Source: Adineta vaga (taxonomy: Eukaryota > Rotifera). Taken from it: DNA of 64,000 bases. The notes beneath the pieces are model-generated. The model did not search any database. It saw only the letters and a list, made by a program, of their open reading frames with translations, and had not been told where the DNA came from. The stretch is from NCBI GenBank assembly GCA_021613535.1, contig CP075492.1, positions 5,146,001-5,210,000 of the forward strand, given 5' to 3'. Positions 55,473 to 64,000 of this stretch are shown piece by piece (positions within the stretch are counted from its first letter, which is position 1; every line of letters starts with the position of its first letter). The position numbers were made by a program, and so were the translations under genes.

Positions 55473-56919
55473 CTGAACTAAACTATTCTAGTCTATAATG
55501 ATACACAGACAATAATTCAACTAATTCCGATAGTCACAGGTCTAAACATGATGCACAAGAAGAAAAAAAAATCCTTCATAGATAGCTACTACAATATGAA
55601 TGCAATCAAACTAAACACGATGGTTCTTCCACATTATAGATGATCTCATAGTACAAAAGAAATGACATAGCAGACTTTACAAATGAAGCACTTATATACG
55701 AAATTGAAGGTCAAGTAAAAAATAAAGTACTAAAAGTGGTTTCTTTTTTCAAAACATAATTGAATACACAATCTTAAGTGTCTTGTATGTGCTCAAGTTT
55801 CTATTTGCAAGGTTTTTTCCCTTTTCAATAAGGAGAACAATGTTATCTATTAAAGCTATCTATCGCAATACTCAACCCAATTGAACGAATTGCATTGCGT
55901 TTTGAAAATATCCAGAGGGTTTTTCTTTTTGATAACGTATGCATCGCAAAGCGTTTCTACACAACAATTTTCCCATGTGAAATTGTTCTTCTCATAAACG
56001 CGTTTGAGAGTTACATGGGAAGATATGCTTGTGTTGATATAATGAATTCTTTTCTTTAGAGATTTTCTCTCTTCCCCGAAGACTTTCGGCAATATGCCTT
56101 ATGAACATTCATCAATTGGAAAAAGTCTTATGGAAGAACAGCGGGTAAGGCTTTTTACAGTATCTTTATAAAGATGGGTGTTCTGAGGTGGGCAAAGTTT
56201 TGCCACTTGTGTGTCAAGATTCTAGTTAGTTTTGAGTTTAATTGCTGATTCAAATAAACTCTAATAACAATACATTGTTAAATAATAACACTATCATCTT
56301 TGCCAAGTTCACTAGTTTATTATACGCTTTATTTTCCTCTATTATAATATTTGTTCCTACATATTCTTCAAAATGCATGGCAGAGATATACATCGCGATT
56401 GAGAATGTACCGCTGTTGCACCGCGACGGTAATCAAGAAAAAGCTACCACTGCCGCGCCGCCATGGACATCTCTGATGAATGGTCAACACGCAAACGCAC
56501 AAAATTCCTTCTAGAAAAAAATATTGTAAAGTACATGGGTAATAAACGACCAGTTATTCGTAATCGTTAAGTTTGATGTTTGCACACCTGTCTAGCATCT
56601 GGAAGAAAAAAAAGCCTTTCTGATTCGATTCTCATTTTTATCTACATGATCATATTAATATTCTTTGATGATAAGGGTTAAACTGATGGTCGCTTATCTT
56701 CAAAAGCAGGTTTTGTAAACTATCGGTGATTCGGAGAGAGAAAGGGTGAATGTAGGTGAACTATACGAGAATGGATGCAATACGCTTACTCGCTCAGTGA
56801 TCTTTGATACGCGTATTTGCGTTTTACTTTATTTTTTTACAGGAAAATCAATACTAAATGGTAAAAATGAATAAAATTTTACCGAACTCATGCGCATAAT
56901 TGTAAGATTTTAAATCTAT
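55473..56919. other. Intergenic
   Basis: No supported gene. Frames at 55856-56092 (minus) and 56242-56514 (plus) lack motifs and splice context. Confidence 0.4.
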
Positions 56920-57480
56920 ATTACAAACTAGCGGAGATACCCGCTGCAAAGAAGACACAATTTACGTTTTTCATCTACAACAGTGCTTTCCTCATCACCC
57001 ACCGGACCTCTCTGTTGATATTAACCCGTCGTCTATCAAAAAAATCGATTTACTGCCCAAACGTCGAAAAACAAAATGTCGAACGAAAAAGGTGTGGGTG
57101 TGGGTGTGAGTGAGGTTGAAGAGAAGAGTATTACCGTCAACCACACCCACCCACACCCTCAGCACTAAAGCCTCTTTTATCAAAGTCATTCTCGGTTTGT
57201 TAATTGGTGAAAAATCTAGGAATTCATTTAAAACATAATTTCTTTGAATTTGAAGGCCTCAGATGAACATAATCCAGGTATCAACACTATGGTATTGATA
57301 ACAGATTCAGAACCTTGTACTTTTTCAAGTGTACGGAAAAAATGAGCGCATAAATAGAATCAATCGATGTATCCGTCCATCGGTTCGTTTACACGATAAC
57401 TCCCGAAAGGCTAATCCGATTATGATGAAATTTGCTAGAGTATTGTCACATCAACATCTCGCTCGAGTTCAAAGATGAGC
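56920..57480. repeat. Probable decayed dispersed repeat element
   Basis: The stretch contains ACTAGCGGAGATACCCGC near 56930 and, at about 57370-57440, GTCCATCGG..CGTTTACACGATAACTCCCGAAAGGCTAATCCGAT. Phrases of this kind recur in dispersed animal repeats as I remember them. Between them lies an inverted pair of telomere-like tracts. No transposase frame is present, so this would be a non-autonomous element or relic. It rests on recall of a pattern, not on a search. Confidence 0.35.
57091..57158. repeat. Inverted pair of telomere-like (TGTGGG) tracts
   Basis: 57091-57110 reads GG then TGTGGG, TGTGGG, TGTGAG on the plus strand. 57141-57158 reads CCACACCCACCCACACCC, the same motif on the minus strand. 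A 30-bp spacer separates them, so the pair can fold into a GC-rich hairpin in otherwise AT-rich DNA. Confidence 0.7.
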
Positions 57481-57904
57481 CTGATTGAACAAGCCATTGA
57501 TGAGTTTCGAAGTTTCCGCATTTATTTCAATGATTTTCTACCAAAAAGTACCTTTCGATATTTACTTTTCGGCCTTTCACCTTGTCGACGTTTTTCACTA
57601 CAGACTTTCTTCTAACTCACTTATTTTGCTTCGACATCAGCTTTTCGACATTTTATTTCGATATATTGTCTTTGGAAAATGGATTTTGAGTAATTGTCAA
57701 AAATCGAAAGTGGTTTGATGTCTTTCAATAACTTTCTATCCATCAGCACGAAACCTAACGTTTCTGGAGAAGTCCAGGCATTGTCGGCATTTTCTTTGTG
57801 ATGTCGATTGATCCTAGTCTGTAGGAAGAAATGCTTTTCTCCATGCTTACCGTTTTTCGCGTGCGTACAATTATAAAATAGAAAGAAAACAAGAATTTAT
57901 AATA
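57481..57904. other. Intergenic
   Basis: No supported feature. Confidence 0.4.
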
Positions 57905-58418
57905 AGTGAAACTTCAGCTGACAAATGATGTTGATGATAAAGAATTCAGAAAACTTACAGAACGAATTTGCATAGAAGATAAGTGTGATACAGCATGAGA
58001 GCGACTGGGTACTTTATTACTGCAAATAGATCATTTTAATCAAACTGAAGAAGTTTTCAGCACGGTTCTCGAGCAATCAACTTGGAAGCGTTAAATGTAA
58101 GAAAGGTGATAATGGACAAGCAATCAAGTATTTCAAAGAAGAACTTAAAATATTTGAAAAATTCTTCCTTCTAATCATGTTTCTTTGGCTACTCCCCGCA
58201 ATAGCATTGGTTTCGTGTATAAAAACGTAGGAGAGTATTTGAGATCACTGTCATATTTTGAAAAAGCACCTGAAATTCGAGAAGAAATTCTTCTGTCTAA
58301 TCATTCTGATGTGACTATTTCCCAAAGGAACATGGCACTTGTTCATCATAATATGAAACGTTATTCAAAACATATGAATTATTCATATCAATCGAATTGT
58401 CGCATTAACATAATCTAA
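57905..58418 (+). pseudogene. Decayed TPR gene (tail of an ART-TPR-type protein)
   Basis: Plus-strand pieces: LQLTNDVDDKEFRKLTERICIED, a stop, ERLGTLLLQIDHFNQTEEVFSTVLEQ, a gap, then CKKGDNGQAIKYFKEELKIFEK. After a further shift comes NSIGFVYKNVGEYLRSLSYFEKAPEIREEILLSNHSDVTISQRNMALVHHNMKRYSK. The first two pieces correspond closely to the LTERI..ERLG..LLKIDHF segment that follows the ART domain in the pseudogene at 5360; the last is a pair of kinesin-light-chain-like TPRs. The ART part itself is absent here. At least three breaks make it dead. Confidence 0.7.
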
Positions 58419-58798
58419 GCTATTCTAGAGATACATCATTCTATATAAATAAAACTATTGCATTGTAATCACACGTACTGAAATTACAAAATACATCAGC
58501 CTTGATTATATGACAATGCAACAGGTATTTCTTTTTAAAGTTTTTTTTGTTTAATCCATATTTATCAACGAATATTTCACACTTGTATCAATATGTTCGT
58601 TTGTCTATCCTTAAGAAATTGAAATATCAAGTAAATCACATGATAACTCATAACTACACCATATAAAATATGTATAAGGAAAAAAAACCACGTCAAAGAA
58701 CGAAAGAAAATAAGATATGATAAGTCCTTCTGCATATCACCTTGTACATATTTTTCAGTTATAATATAAAGGGAAGGACACGATTTGTTTTCAAAATT
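58419..58798. other. Intergenic, 5' flank of F-box gene
   Basis: An ATATTTTTCAG acceptor-like site at about 58748-58758 lies 40 bp before the F-box ATG, compatible with a leader intron. Nothing else is supported. Confidence 0.4.
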
Positions 58799-60547
58799 AT
58801 GTACAATATTAACGAAAGACAAGAAATCACTATGTTTGAATCGTTACCAAATGAAATTTTTATTGAATCTTTTGAATATCTCAATTCTATTGATATTTTA
58901 AATGCATTCTATGGACTAAATAATCGTTTCAACCTGCTAATTCGAAATCGTCCATTACATTTAAATTTTCAACATCTACAACAATCGAAATTTCAACATT
59001 TATGTACAAAGATATCATCCGATAAAGATCTTCAAACACAAATTTATTCATTACACTTATCAAATGAAAATGCATCTTGGCAAATTCAACCATTTCTTTC
59101 GTGTTTTTCACTTCATCAATGTATCTATCTTCAATCATTACGATTAAATGAAGTTAGAGAACAAAATATTGAGTTAATCAAATCAATATTACCATTACTA
59201 TCACAAATATCTTGTTTTCAACTAACTGTAGTTGAAGATATCACAAATGATATTCTATCTTTATTACCAATGACTAAAATGAAAACATTATCTATATCAA
59301 CTGTTCCAAACAATCGAGCAGTTCTTGATAAACTTTCTTCTATTACAAATTTAACAATTTCTTCCTGTAGAATAAGTCAAATAATCTCTATAATGAAATA
59401 CATACCTCATCTATATTATTTAAAGCTGGGAATATCTGATAATAGATGGGAAAACACTAGATACAATAGTTCTTCGAATCTTGCTCCACATCTTAAACAA
59501 TTGAATATCACATCATTTGATGGTTATGTTCATGCACTTATTTTTTTGTTCAAACACATACCAAACTTAACAAATTTAACGATATTTATGAAGTATATCA
59601 ATTCTGCAGTTGATGCTAAAACATGGGAAAACGTAATAAATACGTTCTTACCTCATTTAAACATTTTTAAATTCAAATTCGCTTGTTATGGCATCTTTCC
59701 TAAAGATGTTAACAACTTATTGGAACAATTTCAAAATGAATTTTGGCTAAAAAAACATCACTGGCGTATTGGATATTTTACATCGTTTGGTTATTCAATG
59801 GTGTATACATTACCATATATTTCACATACATTTACCATAGTTTCACGTATTGAAAGTTTTCATCCTGGATTCATAAATTCTGATAATGAATTTAATCATG
59901 TAACTCATCTGAGTATTAGACATGCAGCATTAACAGAGAAGCATTCGTATTGTTTTCCTCATGTCACATCGATTGATTTACAGAATCATCGTGATGACAC
60001 TCCATTGTTAGGAATCGAACAAATTGAATCTTTAAAAATGATAATTAACTTATCGAAACTGACAGAATTGATCATTTATAATGCTTCTGAAAGAATACCG
60101 CCGGCAATACTGTTCCAAATATTACTAGAAGCACCACATATCACATCATTGACCATTGATCAAGATTATTTATTACAATTATTTTGTGATGATGAATTAT
60201 GTATGTATTTGAATAAAATGATCAAAAAATTAGAATTAAAACACAAATCAGACAAATCATTTGATAATTATGATCTATTACAGAAGCTTTGTGATACATT
60301 TTCAAATATCAATCAACTTCGATGTATTATTGCAGATGAAAATTTTCTATTATCGATCATACAACATTTACCTCAATTAGTCTTGGTAAATCTCCCAGTA
60401 TCAAACAAATATAGCATCTACCATGATTCAAGACTTCATCAATTTGATTTCTCGCGCCTCGAAGATGAACTTCGAAAACTAAGAGAAACAATTATTGTTA
60501 ATTCTTCTGATATCATGAAAATCTATCTCTTTCGTTATGATGACTAA
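58799..60547 (+). CDS. F-box protein
   Basis: The frame begins at the ATG at 58799 (MYNINERQEITMFESLPNEIF); MFESLPNEIF at 58832 is an alternative start at the edge of the F-box. The product is about 582 residues. The F-box core LPNEIFIESFEYLNSIDILNAFYGLNNRFNLLI lies at about residues 16-48 and should bind Skp1. The rest has irregular leucine-rich strands (IYSLHLSNENASW, YLQSLRLNEV, MKTLSISTVP, ITNLTISSCRISQI, LYYLKLGISD, LKQLNITSFDG, LTNLTIFMKY, ITSLTIDQDYLL), spaced about 25-30 residues, similar in design to the minus-strand F-box protein at 49098 but not closely alike. Likely an SCF substrate receptor; target is unknown. Single exon. Confidence 0.78.
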   Translation: MYNINERQEITMFESLPNEIFIESFEYLNSIDILNAFYGLNNRFNLLIRNRPLHLNFQHLQQSKFQHLCTKISSDKDLQTQIYSLHLSNENASWQIQPFLSCFSLHQCIYLQSLRLNEVREQNIELIKSILPLLSQISCFQLTVVEDITNDILSLLPMTKMKTLSISTVPNNRAVLDKLSSITNLTISSCRISQIISIMKYIPHLYYLKLGISDNRWENTRYNSSSNLAPHLKQLNITSFDGYVHALIFLFKHIPNLTNLTIFMKYINSAVDAKTWENVINTFLPHLNIFKFKFACYGIFPKDVNNLLEQFQNEFWLKKHHWRIGYFTSFGYSMVYTLPYISHTFTIVSRIESFHPGFINSDNEFNHVTHLSIRHAALTEKHSYCFPHVTSIDLQNHRDDTPLLGIEQIESLKMIINLSKLTELIIYNASERIPPAILFQILLEAPHITSLTIDQDYLLQLFCDDELCMYLNKMIKKLELKHKSDKSFDNYDLLQKLCDTFSNINQLRCIIADENFLLSIIQHLPQLVLVNLPVSNKYSIYHDSRLHQFDFSRLEDELRKLRETIIVNSSDIMKIYLFRYDD

Positions 60548-60728
60548 AGATATTTTCTTACATACAGACGAAATAGACTAAACGAATGAAAAAGAAAGTT
60601 AAGAAAAATATGATTGGCGACTATAATCACAATAACATTAGTCATGCATGTTTTTCTCTTTATTTTCAGATATCTAACCTTTGTATAAATTGAGTTGGTT
60701 TTTCTGTCAGTATTCAAATAATCAGACG

Positions 60729-62279
60729 ATGTCATTGTCAAATCATATTTCGAATGCAAATGATAAAGCAACGCTGAGTTGTTTAGCTCGTTATGTTGAC
60801 ACGAACGATGATGTTCCTAAATTATTTATGCCCGAACAACCACTGACTGAACAAGTTGCATCTTCAATTATTCGCAGTGAATTAAGACTCGATGGTAATC
60901 CTGATTTAAACTTAGCGTCATTTGTTACGACAGAAGTAGATGATGCATGTCTTGATTTGATGGTGAAGAATTTAAACAAAAATTTAGTCGATACAAGTCA
61001 ATATGCACATAGTAATGAAATTCAAGATCGATGTATTAATATTTTAGCAAATTTATTTCATGCACCTACAAATGAACAAGATCGTGCTATTGGTACTTCC
61101 ACTGTGGGTTCAAGTGAAGCAATTATGTTAGGTGGTTTAGCTCTTAAATGGCGTTGGCGAGCTAAGCAAGCTGTTAAACAAGGGAAAAAAATAGAAGAAA
61201 TAACGAATCGATGTAATCTGATATTTAGTGCTGCTGTTCATGTTTCCGTTTTGAAATTATGTCGATACTTTGACATCGATGCTCGTATCATACCATTAGA
61301 AGATAATTGTTATACACTCAACATTGATCAAGTTATCGCAAAATGTGATGAAAATACATGTGGTGTACTCGCTATTCTTGGTACAACATTGACGGGTGAA
61401 TTTGAAGATATTAAACAATTGAATATTGCTTTGTTGAAATTAAAGAATGAGAAAGGATTAGATATTCCTATCCATGTAGATGGTGCTTCTGGTGCTATGA
61501 TTGCTCCATTTATTTTTCCTGATATTGAATGGGATTTTCGATTAGAACAAGTGCGATCGATCAATACGAGTGGTCACAAATATGGATTAGTATTACCAGG
61601 CCTAGGTTGGATTATTTGGCGTAGTAAAGAAGATCTTCCTGATGATATAATTTTTCATGTAAATTATTTGGGTGTGGATGAACCAACATTTAATCTGAAT
61701 TTTTCACGTTCTGCTGCGAATATTATCGGACAATATTATCAATTTCTTCGATTAGGTATGGAAGGTTATCGAAGAATTATGCAATTATCAATAAATAATG
61801 CAAAATATCTGGCAGATAGTTTAACATCAATGTGCGAAGGATTATTTATTATTCGTAGTCGAAATGATAAACCTTCCTTACCTATGGTGGCATTTTCATT
61901 GAATCCTGACAAAAAACTTCAATTCAACGAAACAATTATTGTTCGATGTCTAAAAGAATGCGGTTGGATTTTACCTGCTTATACACTCGCTGCCAATGCC
62001 AATCATATTACAGTCTGTCGAATTGTCGTACGAGAGACGTTTACGCGTAATATTGCTTCGATTCTTCTCGAAGATATCCGACTTGTACTACTTCGCTTAG
62101 CTAATGAATATGGACATCAAGACTTAATTGATTCATTGCAAAAAGCACGTGATGATAAACATCAACATCGACGATCGAAACAACATCGGGAACAAGTAGC
62201 ATTAAGTGCTGATACAAATAAAATGCAAGATAATAATCAAAAGAAGAAGGAATATCCTACTGTGCACATTCTCTGTTAG
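60729..62279 (+). CDS. Glutamate decarboxylase, GadB/plant type
   Basis: A 516-residue single-exon protein starting at MSLSNHISN. It is a PLP-dependent group II decarboxylase of the GAD family: PLP-phosphate contacts in GTSTVGSSEAIMLGGLA (about 140), CGVLAILGTTLTGEFED, substrate and PLP-ring residues in HVDGASGAMIAPF (about 254) and the PLP-binding K284 in NTSGHKYGLVLPGLGW. This SGHKYG form belongs to bacterial, fungal and plant glutamate decarboxylases; the animal GABA-synthesising GAD65/67 enzymes carry NPHK. The reaction should be glutamate to GABA plus CO2 in the cytosol. The C-terminus (HRRSKQHREQ..., ending HILC) lacks the clear calmodulin-binding Trp of plant GADs. A horizontal origin is plausible. 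Confidence 0.88.
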   Translation: MSLSNHISNANDKATLSCLARYVDTNDDVPKLFMPEQPLTEQVASSIIRSELRLDGNPDLNLASFVTTEVDDACLDLMVKNLNKNLVDTSQYAHSNEIQDRCINILANLFHAPTNEQDRAIGTSTVGSSEAIMLGGLALKWRWRAKQAVKQGKKIEEITNRCNLIFSAAVHVSVLKLCRYFDIDARIIPLEDNCYTLNIDQVIAKCDENTCGVLAILGTTLTGEFEDIKQLNIALLKLKNEKGLDIPIHVDGASGAMIAPFIFPDIEWDFRLEQVRSINTSGHKYGLVLPGLGWIIWRSKEDLPDDIIFHVNYLGVDEPTFNLNFSRSAANIIGQYYQFLRLGMEGYRRIMQLSINNAKYLADSLTSMCEGLFIIRSRNDKPSLPMVAFSLNPDKKLQFNETIIVRCLKECGWILPAYTLAANANHITVCRIVVRETFTRNIASILLEDIRLVLLRLANEYGHQDLIDSLQKARDDKHQHRRSKQHREQVALSADTNKMQDNNQKKKEYPTVHILC

Positions 62280-62422
62280 AACTTATTATTATTTTATTCA
62301 GTTGTAGTCATCAATTATGTATTATTCTGAAAAAAAAAATAAAAATAAAATTTCTTTCGATCTGTAGTCATAAATGTGTTAAATCTAATCGATTGAAGAT
62401 GTACGATGATGTTGATGATTAT

Positions 62423-64000
62423 TTATATATGCGTATCTTCAGTAGTAGTTGTTGTTGAACTCTCGGGCAAAGTCTTGTCGCTACGCTGTAAACCAAATGA
62501 TGAGCTACGTCGACCAACAGATTTCTTTTCTTCTGTTGGAACATGTGTGGAATTTACAAGTGGGGTAAAAGATATAGCTCGATCACGTATTTTATCATTT
62601 GTTTCAGTGGAAGGCTTAATACTTGCTTCCAATTGATAAACACAATCAGCTTTTTCTAATTCTTGTGTCAAAAAGTCAATTTGTTTACCGCCAGGTTTGG
62701 GTATTGATGGAGGTCGATCAGACTTTTGTTTCTTTTCCAAAAAATCTGCACGAACAGCTGCTAACCAATGTTTTCGACGAATACGTAAAATTTGCAAATT
62801 TTCACAAACTCGCAGACCAAAATCGGGTACAAATGGTCGAACATGATGATCTTTAGCATGTAAAATACCTTCGACTTGATTACTTGAATCCTTTAAAAAG
62901 AGACACATTAATTTCAAATGACACTAAAATGATCATCAATAATACTTACACAGAGTAATGCGCTTACACCAAAATAAGAAAATGGACCAACTATACTGAC
63001 AATTTTCTCTTTCCCAGTTACTAATTCGGCTTGTCCATTGAGAATCAGTACAAAATAATCAACTGGTTTTCCATATTCATAAATGTAAGTAGGATTATCC
63101 TTTTTATTTTTGTCTTCATCATAATCAAATTGTTGATAGAAATGTGTATTTAATAAACGAATAAGAATATCGGATGACATGAATCGTGAAGTAAATGGTT
63201 GAACAGCTTTAGAAAAAAGATTTCATTACCGATAGAGTATAGAATGATATACATTCGACTAACTTACTTATTGAAAGAAATTGAAAAATAGCAACTTTCA
63301 TTTGAGCTGATACATTCGTTGTATCATCTGTTGCATCCGGTTGACGCATGAATGCCGAAAAGTTAGGCGCTTGCGACAAAATATTTCGTACTCTACGACG
63401 ATTATCAGCTGTAATAGATTTCAATATTTCTTTATCAAATGATATCTGATAAGATTCAATAACTTACTAAAGACATCGGTTTCATCGACAATTTCTTCTT
63501 GAATCATTTCCTCAATAATATCTTCCAATGTCACAATACCAATTGCTCCTGGTTTTGGATCTTTTTCACTACTCGTATCAAGTTCAACAACAACACCCAT
63601 ATGATACTGTTCTAAAATATTTCATGATATTAACATAACACTGATCCTTACTGATATTACCTCGTTTAAGCGTACTAAATATATCATAACACGACTCATC
63701 GGGTAGAATCATTTTGGCATAACGACGATTGTAGAAAGTCATTACATTTCTTACTGTAAATTTCCCAAATTCGGTATCAAGTACAGCAAAATCACGAAAA
63801 TTTACTAAACCAATAATATTTTCACTAAAAAAAAACAGATCGATACACACTATTTTAATTAGAAAAATATATTTGTTCGATTTTTTACCGCTGTTTGTCA
63901 TACACTGGTATACGTGAATATCCATAACCATGTACAGTTAAAATTAGTTCATCATCAACAATTTGATCAGCTTCAAGCATGAAAACATCAATTAAATTGG
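62423..64000 (-). CDS. CNNM/ancient-conserved-domain metal transporter, 3' part
   Basis: The gene runs off the right edge. Exons on the minus strand: beyond 64000 to 63889, 63824-63661, 63611-63468, 63408-63268, 63206-62950 and 62890-62423, with introns of 49-64 nt and all phases agreeing. The visible protein (about 428 residues) starts inside the CBS pair ([66 protein letters not shown], the CNNM Bateman module). It goes on to a cyclic-nucleotide-binding-homology domain ([11 protein letters not shown]..., [17 protein letters not shown]...[13 protein letters not shown]) and ends in a Ser/Thr-rich tail. The DUF21 transmembrane domain must lie outside the window. CNNM proteins move or sense Mg2+ at the plasma membrane. 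Confidence 0.9.

Noticed and set aside
55856-56514. Small frames on both strands between the GEVED gene and the repeat
   Set aside because: No motifs, no splice partners and ordinary composition.
49098-60547. The two F-box proteins as a recent duplicate pair
   Set aside because: Both have an N-terminal F-box and irregular leucine-rich strands, but the sequences do not align closely, so a recent duplication is not supported.
1-64000. CRISPR arrays, operons, prophage, integrons, tRNA or rRNA genes
   Set aside because: I looked for regular repeats with spacers, cloverleaf-like sequences and prokaryotic gene packing and found none; intron-bearing genes show the DNA is eukaryotic.

Overview
The window is AT-rich eukaryotic DNA. 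Genes lie on both strands, are compact, and are split by very short GT-AG introns. Nearly all introns I could place are 50-69 nt; one is 249 nt. The gene content is most like a bdelloid rotifer (Adineta/Rotaria/Philodina type). It has R-S-E class ADP-ribosyltransferases (ART) with ankyrin or TPR partners, F-box proteins with unrecognised C-termini, a divergent seven-helix receptor without DRY, many secreted or type II membrane beta-propeller/GEVED/EGF proteins, and enzymes of bacterial or fungal look (SDR, GadB-type glutamate decarboxylase, hydantoinase-DUF917 fusion). Short TGTGGG tracts match, from memory, the bdelloid telomeric repeat. The organism call is an inference; no marker gene settles it.

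Layout. 1-6.1 kb: a cytochrome P450 stub, a secreted Cys-rich gene with an internal duplication, then a graveyard with two decayed ART genes (one with TPR repeats) and a scrap of an SDR gene. 6.5-20 kb: an intact SDR, a full ABCC/MRP transporter, a live and a dead CAP/SCP gene in tandem, an orphan 7TM receptor, a membrane-anchored FG-GAP propeller, and a Golgi-like methyltransferase. 21-27 kb: tandem ART genes (the second with ankyrin repeats, the first frameshifted after its ART domain) and two ubiquitin-like remnants in a duplicated segment. 27-38 kb: a DXD glycosyltransferase, an isoprenylcysteine-methyltransferase-like protein, a broken NlpC/P60-like gene, a RING/TRAF zinc-finger protein, a stanniocalcin-like secreted helical protein, and two secreted propeller-type proteins. 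39-49 kb: a broken NHL/EGF membrane protein, a papain-like protease with three unusual Cys-rich modules, a CD225 protein with a frameshift, and a nine-exon hydantoinase/DUF917 fusion. 49-64 kb: two F-box genes, a broken SEA/GEVED multi-domain gene, a decayed TPR gene, a GadB-type decarboxylase, and the 3' part of a CNNM metal transporter running off the right edge.

I see no operon or biochemical pathway linking neighbours. The themes are recent tandem or segmental duplication with one copy decaying (CAP, ART, UBL, SDR, GEVED domains), a large surface/secreted repertoire, and probable horizontally acquired metabolic genes. Exon models below were built by hand from reading frame, GT-AG boundaries and phase. 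Every multi-exon model called intact keeps phase from start to stop. Several lesions are single-base shifts, some in homopolymer runs, so assembly error must be separated from true pseudogenisation.
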